Positions 21,922-33,700 of a stretch of 64,000 nucleotides of DNA are shown piece after piece (position 1 is the first letter of the stretch; the number at the start of each line of letters is the position of its first letter). The notes under the pieces are model-generated. The model was given only the letters and a program-made list of their open reading frames with translations, was not told the origin of the DNA and did no database searches. The position numbers were made by a program, and so were the translations under genes. Source of the stretch: Azolla caroliniana (taxonomy: Eukaryota > Polypodiophyta); the NCBI GenBank assembly GCA_043228905.1, contig JBHGNT010000012.1, positions 16,492,001 through 16,556,000 of the forward strand, in the 5' to 3' direction.

Positions 21922-21924
21922 CAT
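17369..21924 (-). CDS. Raffinose/stachyose synthase family protein (GH36), four exons
   Basis: Exons are 21924-20245, 19647-19470, 18395-18034 and 17917-17369, giving 922 residues. Family members transfer galactose to sucrose or raffinose (raffinose-family oligosaccharides) or hydrolyse alpha-galactosides in the cytosol. Marks: FGWCTWDAFY at 224-233, IIDDGWQSI at 259-267, AGDQMPCRL with ENEKF around 284-301, YVWHALLGYWGGVR at 477-490, GVKLDVIQ with likely nucleophile D557, and GRVGDDFW with a likely acid/base Asp at 621 or 622. SRAISGGPIYVSD and GAFNCQGGGWCR follow. AGDQMPCRL and ENEKF favour raffinose or stachyose synthase over acid galactosidase. Oddities are a poly-Ser start from a GAT microsatellite, a GC donor on intron 1, a hAT-like MITE in intron 2, and an Asn/His/Asp-rich insert at about 302-456 that makes the protein longer than the usual ~780. 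Exon joins keep frame. Confidence 0.92.
18843..19370. mobile_element. hAT-like MITE in intron 2 of the GH36 gene
   Basis: 528 bp with terminal inverted repeats TAGCTATTGGCCC and (reverse complement of the right end) TAGCAATGGGCCC, 11 of 13 identical. It is flanked by GTTGTAAG (18835-18842) and ATTGTAAG (19371-19378), an 8-bp duplication with one mismatch, the size made by hAT transposases. The body is rich in GGTTTGGTTCGGTTT and its complement and has no coding capacity. Confidence 0.8.
20245..21924 (-). other. GH36 gene exon 1 with low-complexity insert
   Basis: 560 codons ending in CAG before a GCAAGT donor. Residues 345-425 contain about six degenerate ~13-residue units of the form N-N/H-x-D-x3-D-x-H-A (for example NNRDSVRDDHA, NNPDLIPEVHT). 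The insert lies between ENEKF and GLKAFIGDLK. From memory, stachyose synthases carry their extra segment there too, but of different sequence. Confidence 0.85.
21888..21922. repeat. (GAT)n microsatellite encoding poly-Ser
   Basis: An uninterrupted GAT run that, read on the minus strand, encodes the Ser tract right after the GH36 start codon. Confidence 0.95.
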
Positions 21925-22246
21925 ACTGAAGAAGAAAATTGTGCAGGAAATTGGATTTGAACTTGGATTGATGGATATAATGAAGCAAGGAGGAAAGAAA
22001 GATCAAAAAAGAAGAAGAAGAAGAAGGGAATGGAATGATTTGATTGAATGGTGATGATTATGCAGCAAGCTGCTTCCATTTGTTGTATAAAAGAAAGAAA
22101 GAAAAAGGACAATGAAATTGGAAGGAACCAGAAAGAAAAAAATGGTGGCAGAATTTTGGGTGACAACATCAGGAAAACCCTAAAAAACAAAAAGCTAAAA
22201 GAAAAAAACAGGAAAGAAAAAAAAATGGTGACTAGCTGCTAGAACA

Positions 22247-22273
22247 ATCTCTCTCTCTCTCTCTCTCTCTCTC
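22247..22273. repeat. (CT)n microsatellite
   Basis: A CT run upstream of the GH36 gene. Read on the minus strand it is a GA tract in the promoter region. Confidence 0.9.
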
Positions 22274-22305
22274 ATGTGTCACCTCCTTCCTAATCAAGCC
22301 TAACT

Positions 22306-22490
22306 AAGCTAATTAGGTCACACACTCGGACCAAGCTCTAACCTAATAAGCTAATTAGGTCACACATTCGGACCAAGCTCTAACCTGATAAGCTAATTAG
22401 GTCACACACTTGGACCAAGCTCTAACCTGATAAGCTAATAATTAGGTCACACACTTTGACCCAACTCTAACCTGATTAGGTCACACACGC
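22306..22490. repeat. 42-bp tandem repeat, about four copies
   Basis: Units start at 22306, 22348, 22390 and 22432 with AAGCTAATTAGGTCACACA and end with ACCAAGCTCTAACCT. A partial fifth copy follows. The array lies about 400-570 bp upstream of the GH36 start codon. No coding role is seen. Confidence 0.9.
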
Positions 22491-22719
22491 ACTCTCTCGA
22501 CCACGCTCTCGTCATGCCGAGCATCTAGAGTTGGTCTCATGCTTCTATTGATGTGGCAAGTTTGATGGTTCCGCCAGAAATCCTTAGTGACACGTCATGG
22601 ACAAAAGCAGAACAGACAGACTCAAGTTAAACTCCTTAATAAAGGGCACACTCAAGTTAAAGCCCGTAATTAACTCTATGTGTTTTTTTTGTAGTAAGGG
22701 TTTAGTGTTGCTACAAGAG

Positions 22720-23081
22720 TTTAAAGATAAAAATATGTTAGGAACATATCACTACGAGTTCGACAAATGGGTTGCATCGAGGAAAACCCACAAAGAACAT
22801 TTACATTCACATTCCTTGAGTTTGAGCACCACTTTGCTCTACTCTCATTGCTGGATCAAAAATTGGTGGGGGTGAACAAGGTGTTAATATTCCTCGAGCT
22901 TGTCAATCATGACAAGATAACAAAAGTTGGTATTCAACTGGAAGATGACGATGATGTAAATGGACTATTCAAAGATTGGAATGAAGTAAAGAGAATATGC
23001 CAGCAATACGACAAGCATGAAATGACCATCTTGTCCAGTGTTACAAGTGAATCTATGGGGTTAGATTATTATTATGTGTAG
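22720..23081 (+). pseudogene. Gag fragment related to Gypsy A
   Basis: An open stretch reads ALLSLLDQKLVGVNKVLIF, LEDDDDVNGLFKDWNEV and KRICQQYDK. The same pattern occurs in the gag of Gypsy A near 40410-40600 (STLDRTVLETSRVLLFVKSV, LETDEGLTTD then AVVKRVCSHFDKQ). Neighbouring frames to about 23380 may continue it. No LTR or pol was found. It is most simply a fossil fragment of that Gypsy lineage. Confidence 0.55.
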
Positions 23082-24031
23082 TGACCAACAATGGGTTGCT
23101 TACCTAGAGACTAAGAAAACAAAGAAGGTCGTCAACGAGTGAGCCATGACAGTTTGGTTCCAACTCATGTAGAAGGACAGAGTTTGTCAAGAAAGATTGT
23201 TTAGACATACGACATGGCAGAACTCGTCGGGGCGGCACATGAGAGCTTAAAAGAGAAGATCAATGTGGAGGAAAAGCTAGGAAAGATTCCAAAATTGAAG
23301 CCTAACGAACATGAGGTAAATTACACTTGCAGGTCGAACATGAACAAGGAAGGGATGTACGAAAACTTAGAAGTAAACTTGTAAATAGTTAGAACATGTA
23401 CAATATAAAGAAAGAGAGGACTAGGGGAGAAGGTATGGTACATAATACATTCTCGTTATATTAATACAAGATCCCTAGGTGTGGTTCATATATATAGAGT
23501 AATGATGAACATATGTGAAGGTTCACACCTAGGCTACATTATGTTTGGGAATAATGAAATGATGTTTGGAGACAGTCTAGATGATAAAACGTTATGCATC
23601 TCCAAAGCTTCATCCCCAAAATTACTAATTTTGGGTTTAAAAAAATTGAGGAACTTGAGGGTGGTCAAAATGACTTTCTTAAAAGTTTCCCATTTGCATT
23701 CTAGTGTGGCACCATGTTATATCTTTGTCATTTGTAACATATCCTCAACCATCTTGGAATACATAGGCACTCGCTTAAGGTTCACGCTCAAGCACGGTTC
23801 TTCAATGGCTTTCTCGCAGTCAAACCTATGCATACATTTGAGGTCAATACATAAAAGTCCAATTATTAGATTTTGGTGTCCATTCACCAAGTGAGATTTT
23901 ATGTATACAATCCAAAATACCTTCGAAAAGTTGCACATAGTCGATCACACTATTTCCATTGTGTTTTCCACATGTAAAACCATTAGTGTCGGGCCATAAG
24001 GATACACCATTTGCAATAAGCAATTTGATAC
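23082..24031. other. No gene identified
   Basis: Decayed or intergenic sequence. A minus-strand frame at 23938-23717 (containing IIGLLCIDLKCMHRFDC) is not recognised. It could be a TE remnant. Confidence 0.4.
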
Positions 24032-24084
24032 TGTAAAGAATCGATGGTGATTCTTGTGTAATGGAATCGGTTAGAGATGTGCGT

Positions 24085-24191
<107 letters not shown>

Positions 24192-24367
24192 GAAACACAA
24201 GATAGATAGAAATTAGAAATACTCAAGAAGATTGTATATTACAAAGGAGATTAACCGACACATTACAAAGTAGGAGTAACTAATGAGTAGTTATGAGAAA
24301 TTATAAATACTCATTAGTTATGTGGATACCAGCTCGACGGTCATGGGGAATGTGGAAACTCATTAGT

Positions 24368-24400
24368 TATGTGTCATAGAATATGATTCTATGACACATA
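24368..24400. repeat. 15-bp perfect palindrome in the D LTR
   Basis: Arms TATGTGTCATAGAAT and ATTCTATGACACATA are separated by three bases. It lies in the LTR of Copia D, next to a direct repeat of ACTCATTAGTTATGTG. Confidence 0.85.
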
Positions 24401-24631
24401 GTTAATGTGTAGAGAGTAGTGGTGTGACTTTTGACCTTTGAGTGTTCATACACTCTCAAGGGTGTGTTCACACACTAGACTAAGTTGAGCTTAATTCTCA
24501 ACACGCCCCCTCAAGGTCAACTTGGGTCGGCTCCTTTTGGTTGATGTCCACTTCGGCTGGTATCCAGTTTGGACGGTATCCAATTCTCTCTTGTTTGATG
24601 TCCACTTTGATGTTCAGACAATGTTTGGTTT

Positions 24632-24859
24632 GTACTCCCCCTCAAGCTAGGCAAGTCAGGAATGGTTAGTCCAAGGTCTGACATGAATTGCCGAAGCTTG
24701 TTGGCTCCTAGGGCTTTGGTGAAGATGTCGGATGTCTGCTTCGGGTACGTTTGTACTCCGCCTCAAGTAGGCAAGTTAGGAATTGTTAGTCCAAGGTCTG
24801 ACATGAATTGCCGAAGCTTGTCGGCTCCTAGGGCTTTGGTGAATATGTCGGATGTTTGA
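24632..24859. repeat. ~115-bp tandem duplication in Copia D
   Basis: The segment holding GTCCAAGGTCTGACATGAAT and CTAGGGCTTTGGTGAA occurs twice in a row (about 24632-24745 and 24748-24859). The duplication covers the end of RNase H and has a few substitutions. Confidence 0.85.
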
Positions 24860-27413
24860 AGATTCATGTTGATATGTTGAAGGTCGACATCTCCAACTTG
24901 AACGCGCTCTCGGATGAAGTGATGGTGCACCTCGATATGCTTCATGAGCGTGTGGAACATTGAGTTTTGAGCAAGATAAATACAACTCTTGTTGTCGCAA
25001 TAAAGGGGAGTCAAATCCTTGATGGGAACGCCCAAATCCTTCAAAATCCTCTTGAGCCATACAGCTTCACATGCAGCCACCGCTACGCCCCTATATTCGG
25101 TCTCTATGCTCGAAAGAGCGATGGTTGGTTGCTTCTTGCTACTCCAGGCGATGGTTCCGCTGCCGAGGGAGAAAACAAATCCGAAGGACGAACGTTGATC
25201 GGCTCTATAACTGGCCCAGTCGGCATCTGTGTACCCTTCGAGTCAAATTGGTGTGGCCGATTCGTAGAGAATACCACAATCCATTGTGCCGCTCACATAT
25301 CGTAATACTCGCTTAGCACAATCCAAATGGATATCTCGTAGAGTTTTCATGAATTGGCTAAGGAGGCTGACCGGATAGCTCAAGTCGGGTCAAGTGATTG
25401 TGAGGTAGATGAGACTCCCGATTAGTTGTTGATACTGAGTCGGCTCGCACTCGTCTGTGCCGGAGTCAACGTCTAGTTTGAGGTTTCGACGGAGAGGGGT
25501 TGCGACAGATTTGCACTCAGTCATCCCTAACTTGTATAACAAGTTGAGGATGTAGTGTCGTTGAGAGATCATAATGCCGGTTGGAGTGTAATGGAGCGCC
25601 TTCATGTCCGTCATCTCGAATTTGGTGGAGAGAAGGGACTTGACCTTGTTGATGTTGACTAGACTTTCACCTCAAATGACCAGATCATCCACATATAGGA
25701 TGATGACAATCGGACTTCCCAAATCGCTTCTTGTGTAGAGGGAGTTGTCGGGTTTCGACATTCGGAAACCGATTCAATGAAGATATTGTGTTATCTTCAA
25801 ATGCCAAGCACGTGGTGCTTACTTAAGGCCGTAGAAAGGCTTCTTGAGTCGGCATACGACTTTTAGATGAATGTTGGATTTGAAGCTGTGTGGTTATATC
25901 ATGTACACCTACTCTTCTAATTCGCCTTGAAGAAAGGCATTCTTGACGTCCATCTAATGTGCCACCCTTTCGCCGTTGCAAGTGCAATCACGATCCGCAC
26001 AATCGTCATCTTTGCCATCGGGGCAAAGGTCTCTTCGTAGTCAACTCCATGTGTTTGTGCGTATCCTTTCGCTACTAGTCGAGCTTTGTAGTGGTTTACG
26101 GAGTCGTCAACATTATACTTCACTTTGTAAATCCATCTGCAACCGATTGTCTCATGTGTGGTGAGTGGGGAACGAGATCCCATGTCTCATTCTTGCATAG
26201 TGCTCACATCTCCTCGTTCATTGCTTCGACCCATTGTGGATCCTTGGTTGCTTCGGAAAAAATTTCTGGTTCTCGAATTGTCACCACCTTCATCATAAAG
26301 GCATAGTGGTATGCCATATAGTTGTCGTAGCCGAATCGGCTAACTGGATTCTTCTCATGGGTGGAGGGACGAAGTTTCTCATTTGCTGATGTGAGTGCTT
26401 TCTTAACTCCGGGTGACCTCATAAGAGACACATCAAAGCCACCGAACTCACTATCGAGTGAGTGAGTTGATTCGTTGCCGTCGAATTGATCGTCTTCATA
26501 TTTTGGCATTTTGGCCTTGCCTTTGTCCATCTTCGGACTTGGTCGAGATGTGCTTTGGTCGCTTGGGGGCTCTTGCGGCCCACTGAGCCTAGTCGTGATT
26601 GGACTTTCTTCGAACATGTGCCTCAGTTGATCTTCGTCTTCTATCTCTTGGTTGGCCAAGTTCGGGTTGACTAGGGTTGGAGTCGAAGTCGTCTCTAGTT
26701 TGTACCAGGATGTTGATTTGTTGAAAATGACGTCTCAACTCACTCATACCTTCCAAGTAGAGGGGTTGAAGCATTTGTACCCTTTTGCTCCAATGAATAT
26801 CCTACGAGGATACATTTCTCCGACTTGGGATCTAGCTTTTGGCGCTTCTCATCAGGGATGTGCATGTATACAAGTGAGCCGAATATCCTAACATGGGATA
26901 GATCTAACTTCTTCCCATATTATTTCTCGTGTGGGGTGACCTCATGCACTCTGGATGTTGTGCATCGGTTCATGAGGTAGACGGTGGTATTTGCAACTTC
27001 TGCCCAATATGACTTGGGCACATGCTTCTCATTGAGCATGGCCCGTGCTACTTTGAGGATGTGCCGATTCTTGCGTTCGGCTACACCGTTCTGTTGCGGT
27101 GTGTGTTGGCAAGTGAATTCTCGCCGAATTCCTTCTTGTCGAAGGTATGCCGTGAATGCATTAGAGAAGTATTCCTTTCCTCCATTTGACCGAAGACATC
27201 ATACATGGCGGCAGGTTATCTTTTCGACTTCGCTATTGAATTTTTTGAAGTGTGAAAACACTTCACTCCTCCTCATGGGAAAGATCCATGTGTATCTAGA
27301 GAAGTCGTCAATGAAGGTGCTCAAAACACGTATGACAACTATTCAGCCATAAACATGCTAAATAATTGGGAGCCAAAATAGAGACAACATTCAATTGTCA
27401 ACGGTGAATCATA

Positions 27414-27481
27414 CATTAAAATGTGTAAGAAGAGACACATTTTAATAAAGATACGTGTCTCTTCTTATACACATTTTAATG
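27414..27481. repeat. 25-bp inverted repeat in the D integrase
   Basis: The left arm 27414-27438 pairs with 27455-27481 across a 16-bp loop. The arms are perfect but for a two-base insertion on the right. It interrupts integrase coding of Copia D and looks like a small fold-back insertion. Confidence 0.8.
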
Positions 27482-28132
27482 AAGGTAACGTAGTACTGAC
27501 ATCCTCCGAATGTGGCTATCTATGTTGGTCCCCACACATCCAAGTGGACTACGTCCAATAGACCTTTGCTCATGTTCCTCTCCTTCGGGAGCGGGTGCCG
27601 ATGTTGCTTGCCAAATTGGCATGCTCCACATACTCCTTCAATCTCTCTCTTTGAATGTCGGAAGTCCAATGACGACTCCTTTTGATTGCATTGCCTTGTG
27701 TTTGTTGAGATTGATATGGCCAATTCTTTTATGCCATAGCTCTATGTTGGTATAAGCTTTGAGGCCCTTTGCAAACGTAGCCGATTTTACCTCATTTGAT
27801 TCAAGGATAAACATTCGGCCTTCCCTTCGACCATGAGCAATTAGTCGGCCTTCCTTCGCGATGAAGCAACCACCTTGGTTGAATCGAACTTGCATCCCTT
27901 GCTTCACAATTTGGCCGACCGAGACCAAATTCTTCGTTATGGTGGGTACATGCAAGACATTTTTTATACAAGTTTGTTCACCTTCTTTCTTGAATGGGAC
28001 ATTGTCGACATGCCGAATCAGATGAGTGGTGTCGTCTCTGGTTTCAACATAGCTGGGTCGATCCGGCTCTCGTAAGTCTTGGAACCATTCTTGATGTGAC
28101 GTCATATGGTTCGAAGCACCAGAGTCGATATG

Positions 28133-28690
28133 TGTTAACCAACATATCTATTATAAAATCATGTGTAATTGTTCCTTGTTGTTTTTAGCTAGCATCATGT
28201 GCATAATTGCTCCCTTGTATTACTTACACTTGACACATGCATGCGTACCTACATGCTCTATTGTATCACATGCGTGCAATAGGTATGCATGCGGCTTAGT
28301 ATAAATAGTTGAGTTCACCTTGAAGGAATTCAAGGTGAACAATACCAGTTATGGAGTCTTTTAGTTAATACCACTTATCTATTTGGTTATCTTCTTTCTA
28401 GTCTCTTGAGCTTATGATCAATTCGTGACATGGCAAAGATAAAGAGGTCGAGGTCAATGCCTTTGTGACACTTACTGTAATACCTCTTCTATATAGTGAT
28501 CCTATTCGGAGTTCCGTGAACTCCCGTGGTTTTCCTCGATTAGGGTTTCCACGTTAATATTCTGTGTCGACTTATTTCGTGTGTAAGTACATCTACTACT
28601 TGTTTTATTTCTGTTTCTTCCATTAAGTGATTAAGACTCAGTTGAGGCTTAGCACTATTCCGTACAACGAGGAGCCCAATTTTGACTTTT
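28133..28690 (+). repeat. LTR-like fragment, Copia type
   Basis: It starts with TGTTAACC, has a TATA box (TATAAATAG, 28300-28308), a 12-bp hairpin at 28313-28340, and the CCCGTGG...TTAGGG...CCACGTTAAT block (28522-28558) also found in the intact Copia LTR. It lies in the opposite orientation to Copia D and truncates it. The right edge is not clear and no primer site follows, so it may be a solo LTR or a fragment. Confidence 0.4.
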
Positions 28691-30207
28691 GAAACAAAAT
28701 CAACAAATCATCTCATATATGAATCCTTCCTAAGATACTTAGAGGTTACATCTCTAAAGTAAAAACTCTCAATATGAAAATAATGCATGTGCATATGTGC
28801 TCATCCTTCTTGGTGGACACATAAGCATGGCACTTACATTATCATGCACATCTAACAAGACATCATATATCCTATGAATTAGCTTATATGCTGAAGATTG
28901 ATATCTTGCATATCTTCATATTTGGGTGATGATGCCATGATGTTACCTCCACACCTAACTTGTGTTGGCTCTATCCACTCAAGTGGAAACCACAACGCAC
29001 AGACAACTGTGAGTTGGTTGAATGTTTACAATCAACTAGGAGCTGACTGAGTGTTTAGGCTGAGCATTGAGCACCAAATTTGGTTGGGTGCTGATTCAGT
29101 TGCGTGCGTGCGTGCTTGTGTATTCAAGACAAATGAGACATTATACTATAAGTTTTATATAAAGCGTGGAGACACACAAAACCAGAGATAGAGAAACACA
29201 ATGCATGAGTGAATAGAGATAACACTGAAAACAGAATTACACAGAGAGAGGAAAAAGATATCTGAGAAAGAGAGGTGTGTGAGAGAACGTTGTGAAGCTT
29301 TTGTAGATAACAAAGAAACAAAGCGTGAAAGCTCAAGAAAGGGGGTGATCGAGAACGAGAACAGGTTGCAAACATGAAGACGGAGATCGTGTGAGGTGTT
29401 GCTCATACTACCAAAGAGTCGTCAACAACTCTTCTGTCTATTTGTACCAGGTTTTCTTGTTCTATGTTTTTTTTGTTTCTTTGTTGTTAATTTCACCCAG
29501 TAGGGTGAATATTGTAACCAAGTGATGTACTCTGTCTTTTGTCGTTTTCGTTGCATCCTATCTATATAATGTGTTGGGAATCCAAGCTAATCCCGAGTCA
29601 GTCTAGTATTCCTAGCAGCTTGTGTGACCAAGCTCATGTGGGTAGCAAGTTCATGACGAAATTCTAAGTACAAGGGTATGATTTTGGAGCTAAATAAACA
29701 AAAAACAAATCTTTGGGTTACCGCATCGAAAGGTTCACGTTATTCACGAAGAATTTGCATTGAGGGTCGTGTCAAAATATTCAAAACGTGATTCTAACCA
29801 TCGAGTGAAGAGTTGTAAGCAATCAAAGAAATTTCGTACAGTAAGAGTCAAGGAAACTTAAGACTTGAGCTTTCTACCGGAGTTAAGAAGTTGACTCGAG
29901 CATTTATTACCCATACCTACACGACTACTGTCCACACTGCTACCACGCCAACTGCCACATCATCAATTGCAATCCTTTACTTTAACCTTACAATTTATGG
30001 AATAAAAAGAAAACGTACTGTCCCTCCCCCCCCTTCTTTTAAACAAGTTTGGGTCTTGTCTTCTCAAAATACCCCTCTATTTACCAACAAAATAAAAATT
30101 CTTACACTACACTTCAAATAAAAAATAAATAAATATATGTGCGTGTGTATAATTTTTATTATACACACATGCACACCAAAGTTAGTTTACACCCTCATTA
30201 GGAGTCT
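28691..30207. other. Intergenic, no gene seen
   Basis: No convincing reading frame. An imperfect hairpin (GTGCGTGTGTATAAT with ATTATACACACATGCAC) lies at about 30139-30176, just left of Gypsy C. Confidence 0.45.
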
Positions 30208-30446
30208 TGTTATGTACACATAACGTTGGTGAGGGTAGGTCACTAATATTTACATTAGTGAAGGGTAGGTTCACTAATGTTAAAAAAAGGGCTAATGTGA
30301 TTGGATAGAAGGAATGATAGGTGCATGCACTATCATGATTTGGGCAACCAACGAATGGAGACCCTTTTAGAAAGGCACATCTATTCAAGGGGCCTAGGAA
30401 AAGGTATACATATGAGGCTTACCTACCCTCATAAGGACATTACGTT
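30208..30446 (+). repeat. Truncated 5' LTR of Gypsy C
   Basis: Aligns with 35157-35395. Homology stops near AGGACATTACGTT. After it stands the inverted piece 30447-30483 and a tandem 28-bp duplication (30461-30488, 30489-30516). Confidence 0.88.
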
Positions 30447-30760
30447 GAAAGCCTAGCCCGCACCACCGGTGTCTAAGACAACAACATTCACCACCGGTGT
30501 CTAAGACAACAACATTCTGCCATGATCATTCAAGATAGAGATTCGAGAAAGACATCTTAGCTATGTTTTCCCCCATGGTTTTTAAAACACCATAGTGTTA
30601 CCATAGTTATTGGATCTCAAATCACATCTCATATGTCTAGAGGGGTAAAGACGTGAGATGCTTTCTTGGTAAAGTTCTTACAATCAACATTTCAAGCATT
30701 CATTTTGCTTGTGTATTTTTTGAACCTCCTTATTTATATTGCATACCCACAACTTGCATC

Positions 30761-33700
30761 ATGGAACAAGTTTTAAACGCTGTTAGAGCGATCTCTCCGA
30801 CGGAGACCTCTCAACTCCAATCCGCATCTCGCACACAAGATGAGATCACTATTGAGCAATTGCTCACTACTACCTTGAATCAATTGGCTGAAATGAGGCA
30901 AGCCAATATGGCATTGGAAAAGAAATTCGAAAAATTGACTATTGAGTCCAAGAAAGAAGGTGAACCTTCTTACGTAGTAACGCCATTCAAGGGAGATAAG
31001 AAAGAAAGAACTGAGGAGGCCATTAGCACTTTGCTTGGTCGTTGGGAGTCTCCCTTTGAGCTCCACCCCAAGCCCGATGCTATAAAAATTGGTTATGTCG
31101 ATCGTGAGTTAGGTGGCCGAGCTACTGCTTGGTGGCGCGGCCTAAGGACTGCAAAGAACTTACCCACAACTTGGGAAGGTTTTGTTGATGTTTTTAAGAA
31201 ACAATTTTTGCAGCCACCTTCTCAAACTGAACAAGCGCAACACTTGCTCATGTTGTCGAGTAAGCCATTTACCTCTCTCGAGGATTATATGCATCATACT
31301 CGGACCCAGATCCAAAAATCGAGACTTATGGGTGAGAAATGGTTTGTTGCTTGCTTTTTGAATGGTATTCCCAATGGGGATTGCCATTGGATTGTCCATG
31401 ACAAGGACCCCACAAATTTCGAGGAAGCTGTTAACATTGTACTTCGGTACCATAGGACTTCTAAGAAAGACCACAATAAACCTGAGTTCATAAAAAAGCT
31501 GAATATCAAGTTCATTGGGAAACGTAAGCAATCCAGTGACACTTTTGACCCCGACTCCAATAAACCGAACCTCTTCTGTGCATCTTGCAAGAAGCGGGGC
31601 CACACAAAGGATGCCTGTCGTCGTCTTGAGAGGAAGTCAATGAACACCCCTCAAGACAAATCTACGAGTCACACAGGTGAGTCATTTGATGTTCTTGAAG
31701 TTCATACCAACCACTTAAGTTCATGTGAATGCACTTTTCCTTCACATTTACTTGAACCTAATGATTTACTCTGACTAGTCGGGTATACCAATGGAACACA
31801 AGCACAATTCTTGTTTGATTCCGGTAGTTCTCACAATTTTCTTAATGATCACTTTGTGCAACAAATGGAACTCCACATAAACGCAAGTGATCATATCTAT
31901 CAAGTTCACATGGCAAATGGAAGCGTTCAATACATTAGTGGCATTGCTTGTCAACTGCCAATTCAAATAGATACCTATTTGGAGAAGCTAGACTTTCATG
32001 TTATGAAAATACAATTTGCAAATGTCATTTTAGGATACCCTTGGTTTTTTAATAAACCCCCTTCTTTGTCCATTGATTGGGTTAATCACTCAATCACATT
32101 TGAACTTAATAATTGTAAACATTTTATTCAATGTTCCAAACTTCCTTCTTGTTCACTTGTGTCTTCTAAATCTTTAAGCGAGTATTCTAGTTCATTAATT
32201 TATTCATGTGTAATTGATCCTGCGCTTCAATTTTATTATTTTAATATTGACGCCACACAATTACCACATTATGAACAACGATTACTCGACTCTATTTTAG
32301 ACGATTTTCAAGACATGTTTCCTAACGAATTGCCGCTTACTTTACCACCAAAACGTAATGTGGACCATCAAATTGAACTCATCCCTGGTGTTGCTCATGT
32401 GAGCATTCTACCTTACTGACTTAGTCAATTAGAAGAGGATGAGATCGCTAAAAAACTTAAGGAATACTTGAGTATGGGCCACATTAGGTATAGTAAATCA
32501 CCTTGGGGTGCGCCAGTTCTATTAGTTAAGAAGAAGGAAGGTTCATGGCGAATGTGTATCAATTATCGCCGTTTGAATAGAATGACAATTAAAACTGCAT
32601 TTCCGCTACCTTGTGCCGATGATTTGATTGATCGTTTGCATAGGGCCCGATATTTTACGAAAATTGACTTACAAACAGGTTACCATTAGATTCGCATTGC
32701 CAAGGATGATATTCCTAAAACCGCTTTTCGTACGCGCTATGGCCATTATGAGTTTTTAGTCATGCCTTTTAGGTTGACTAATGCTCCAACCACATTCCAA
32801 CAAGCGATCAATGACGTTTTCTGAGATCAACTCGGTGATTTTGTTGTCGTCTTCTTGGATGATATTTTGATATATAGCCATACCTTGCATGATCATGTTC
32901 AACAAGTTCGATTTGTTTTGCAAAAGTTGCGTGACTACTCTTTCTATGCAAAACATTCAAAATGTGATTTTTTCCAAAAATCTATTGTGTACCTAGGTCA
33001 TTTAATTACGGAAAATGGCATTGAAATTGAACCTTCTCGTTTTGAAAAGGTTAAACTTTGGACCATTCCTTGTAATATTGGTGAACTGCAATCATTCTTA
33101 AGGTTTGTTGGATTTTTACGAAAATCAATTCGTAACTATTCCAAATTGACTACACCATTAACTGACCTTTTAAAAGGTCATCCACGTAAGTTTGTCAAAC
33201 CGATTGCATGGAATGAACAACTTGACAAATCATTTGAGACACTCAAAGAGCATGTGTGTTAAGCTCCCACTCTTCTATTACCGGACCCTTATAAGCCTTT
33301 CTCAATTGAAACTGATGCTAGTGATTATGCTATTGGTGCCGTTCTTTATCAAGGCGGTAACCCTATTGCTTTTGAAAGTAAGAAGCTTGATGCTACTCAA
33401 TCTTAGTATTCGGTTCAAGAGAAAGAGTTGTTTACAGTAATACATGCACTTAAAACAGGGAGGCACTATCTCTATGGAAATAAATTTGTGGTTACAACAG
33501 ACCATCAATCATTGAAGTATTTTTGTGACCAACCAAATCTTGTTGGTCGTAAAGGCCGTTGGGCTGACCTTATGCAAGAATTTGATTTTTCCATACGATA
33601 TCACAAGGGTTCTATGAACACCGTTGCATATGCATTAAAGAAGTTAACATGCTTAGCTTCACGGAAATAAAATCTTATCGTTTAGATCACCTTCGAGGGA

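Larger units (their letters stand above)
24513..28130 (-). pseudogene. Copia D pol remnants
   Basis: Broken pieces of protease, integrase, RT and RNase H lie at about 28105-27638, 26659-26204, 26183-25917, 25614-25390 and 25080-24763. The RT to RNase H linker ends with LIYLTIT, then TGA at 25392-25390, then PDL; most Copia have Arg at the stop. The YVDD region is degraded. It is not a functional gene. Confidence 0.82.

Noticed and set aside
23717-23938. 73-codon minus-strand frame with several Cys and Met
   Set aside because: Not recognisable as any family and without supporting context. Left as unassigned sequence.
28128-28776. Solo LTR with TSD ATATG (28128-28132 and 28772-28776)
   Set aside because: ATATG is frequent in this AT-rich stretch and the proposed right end (CTCTCA) does not mirror TGTTA, so the boundary is not supported.
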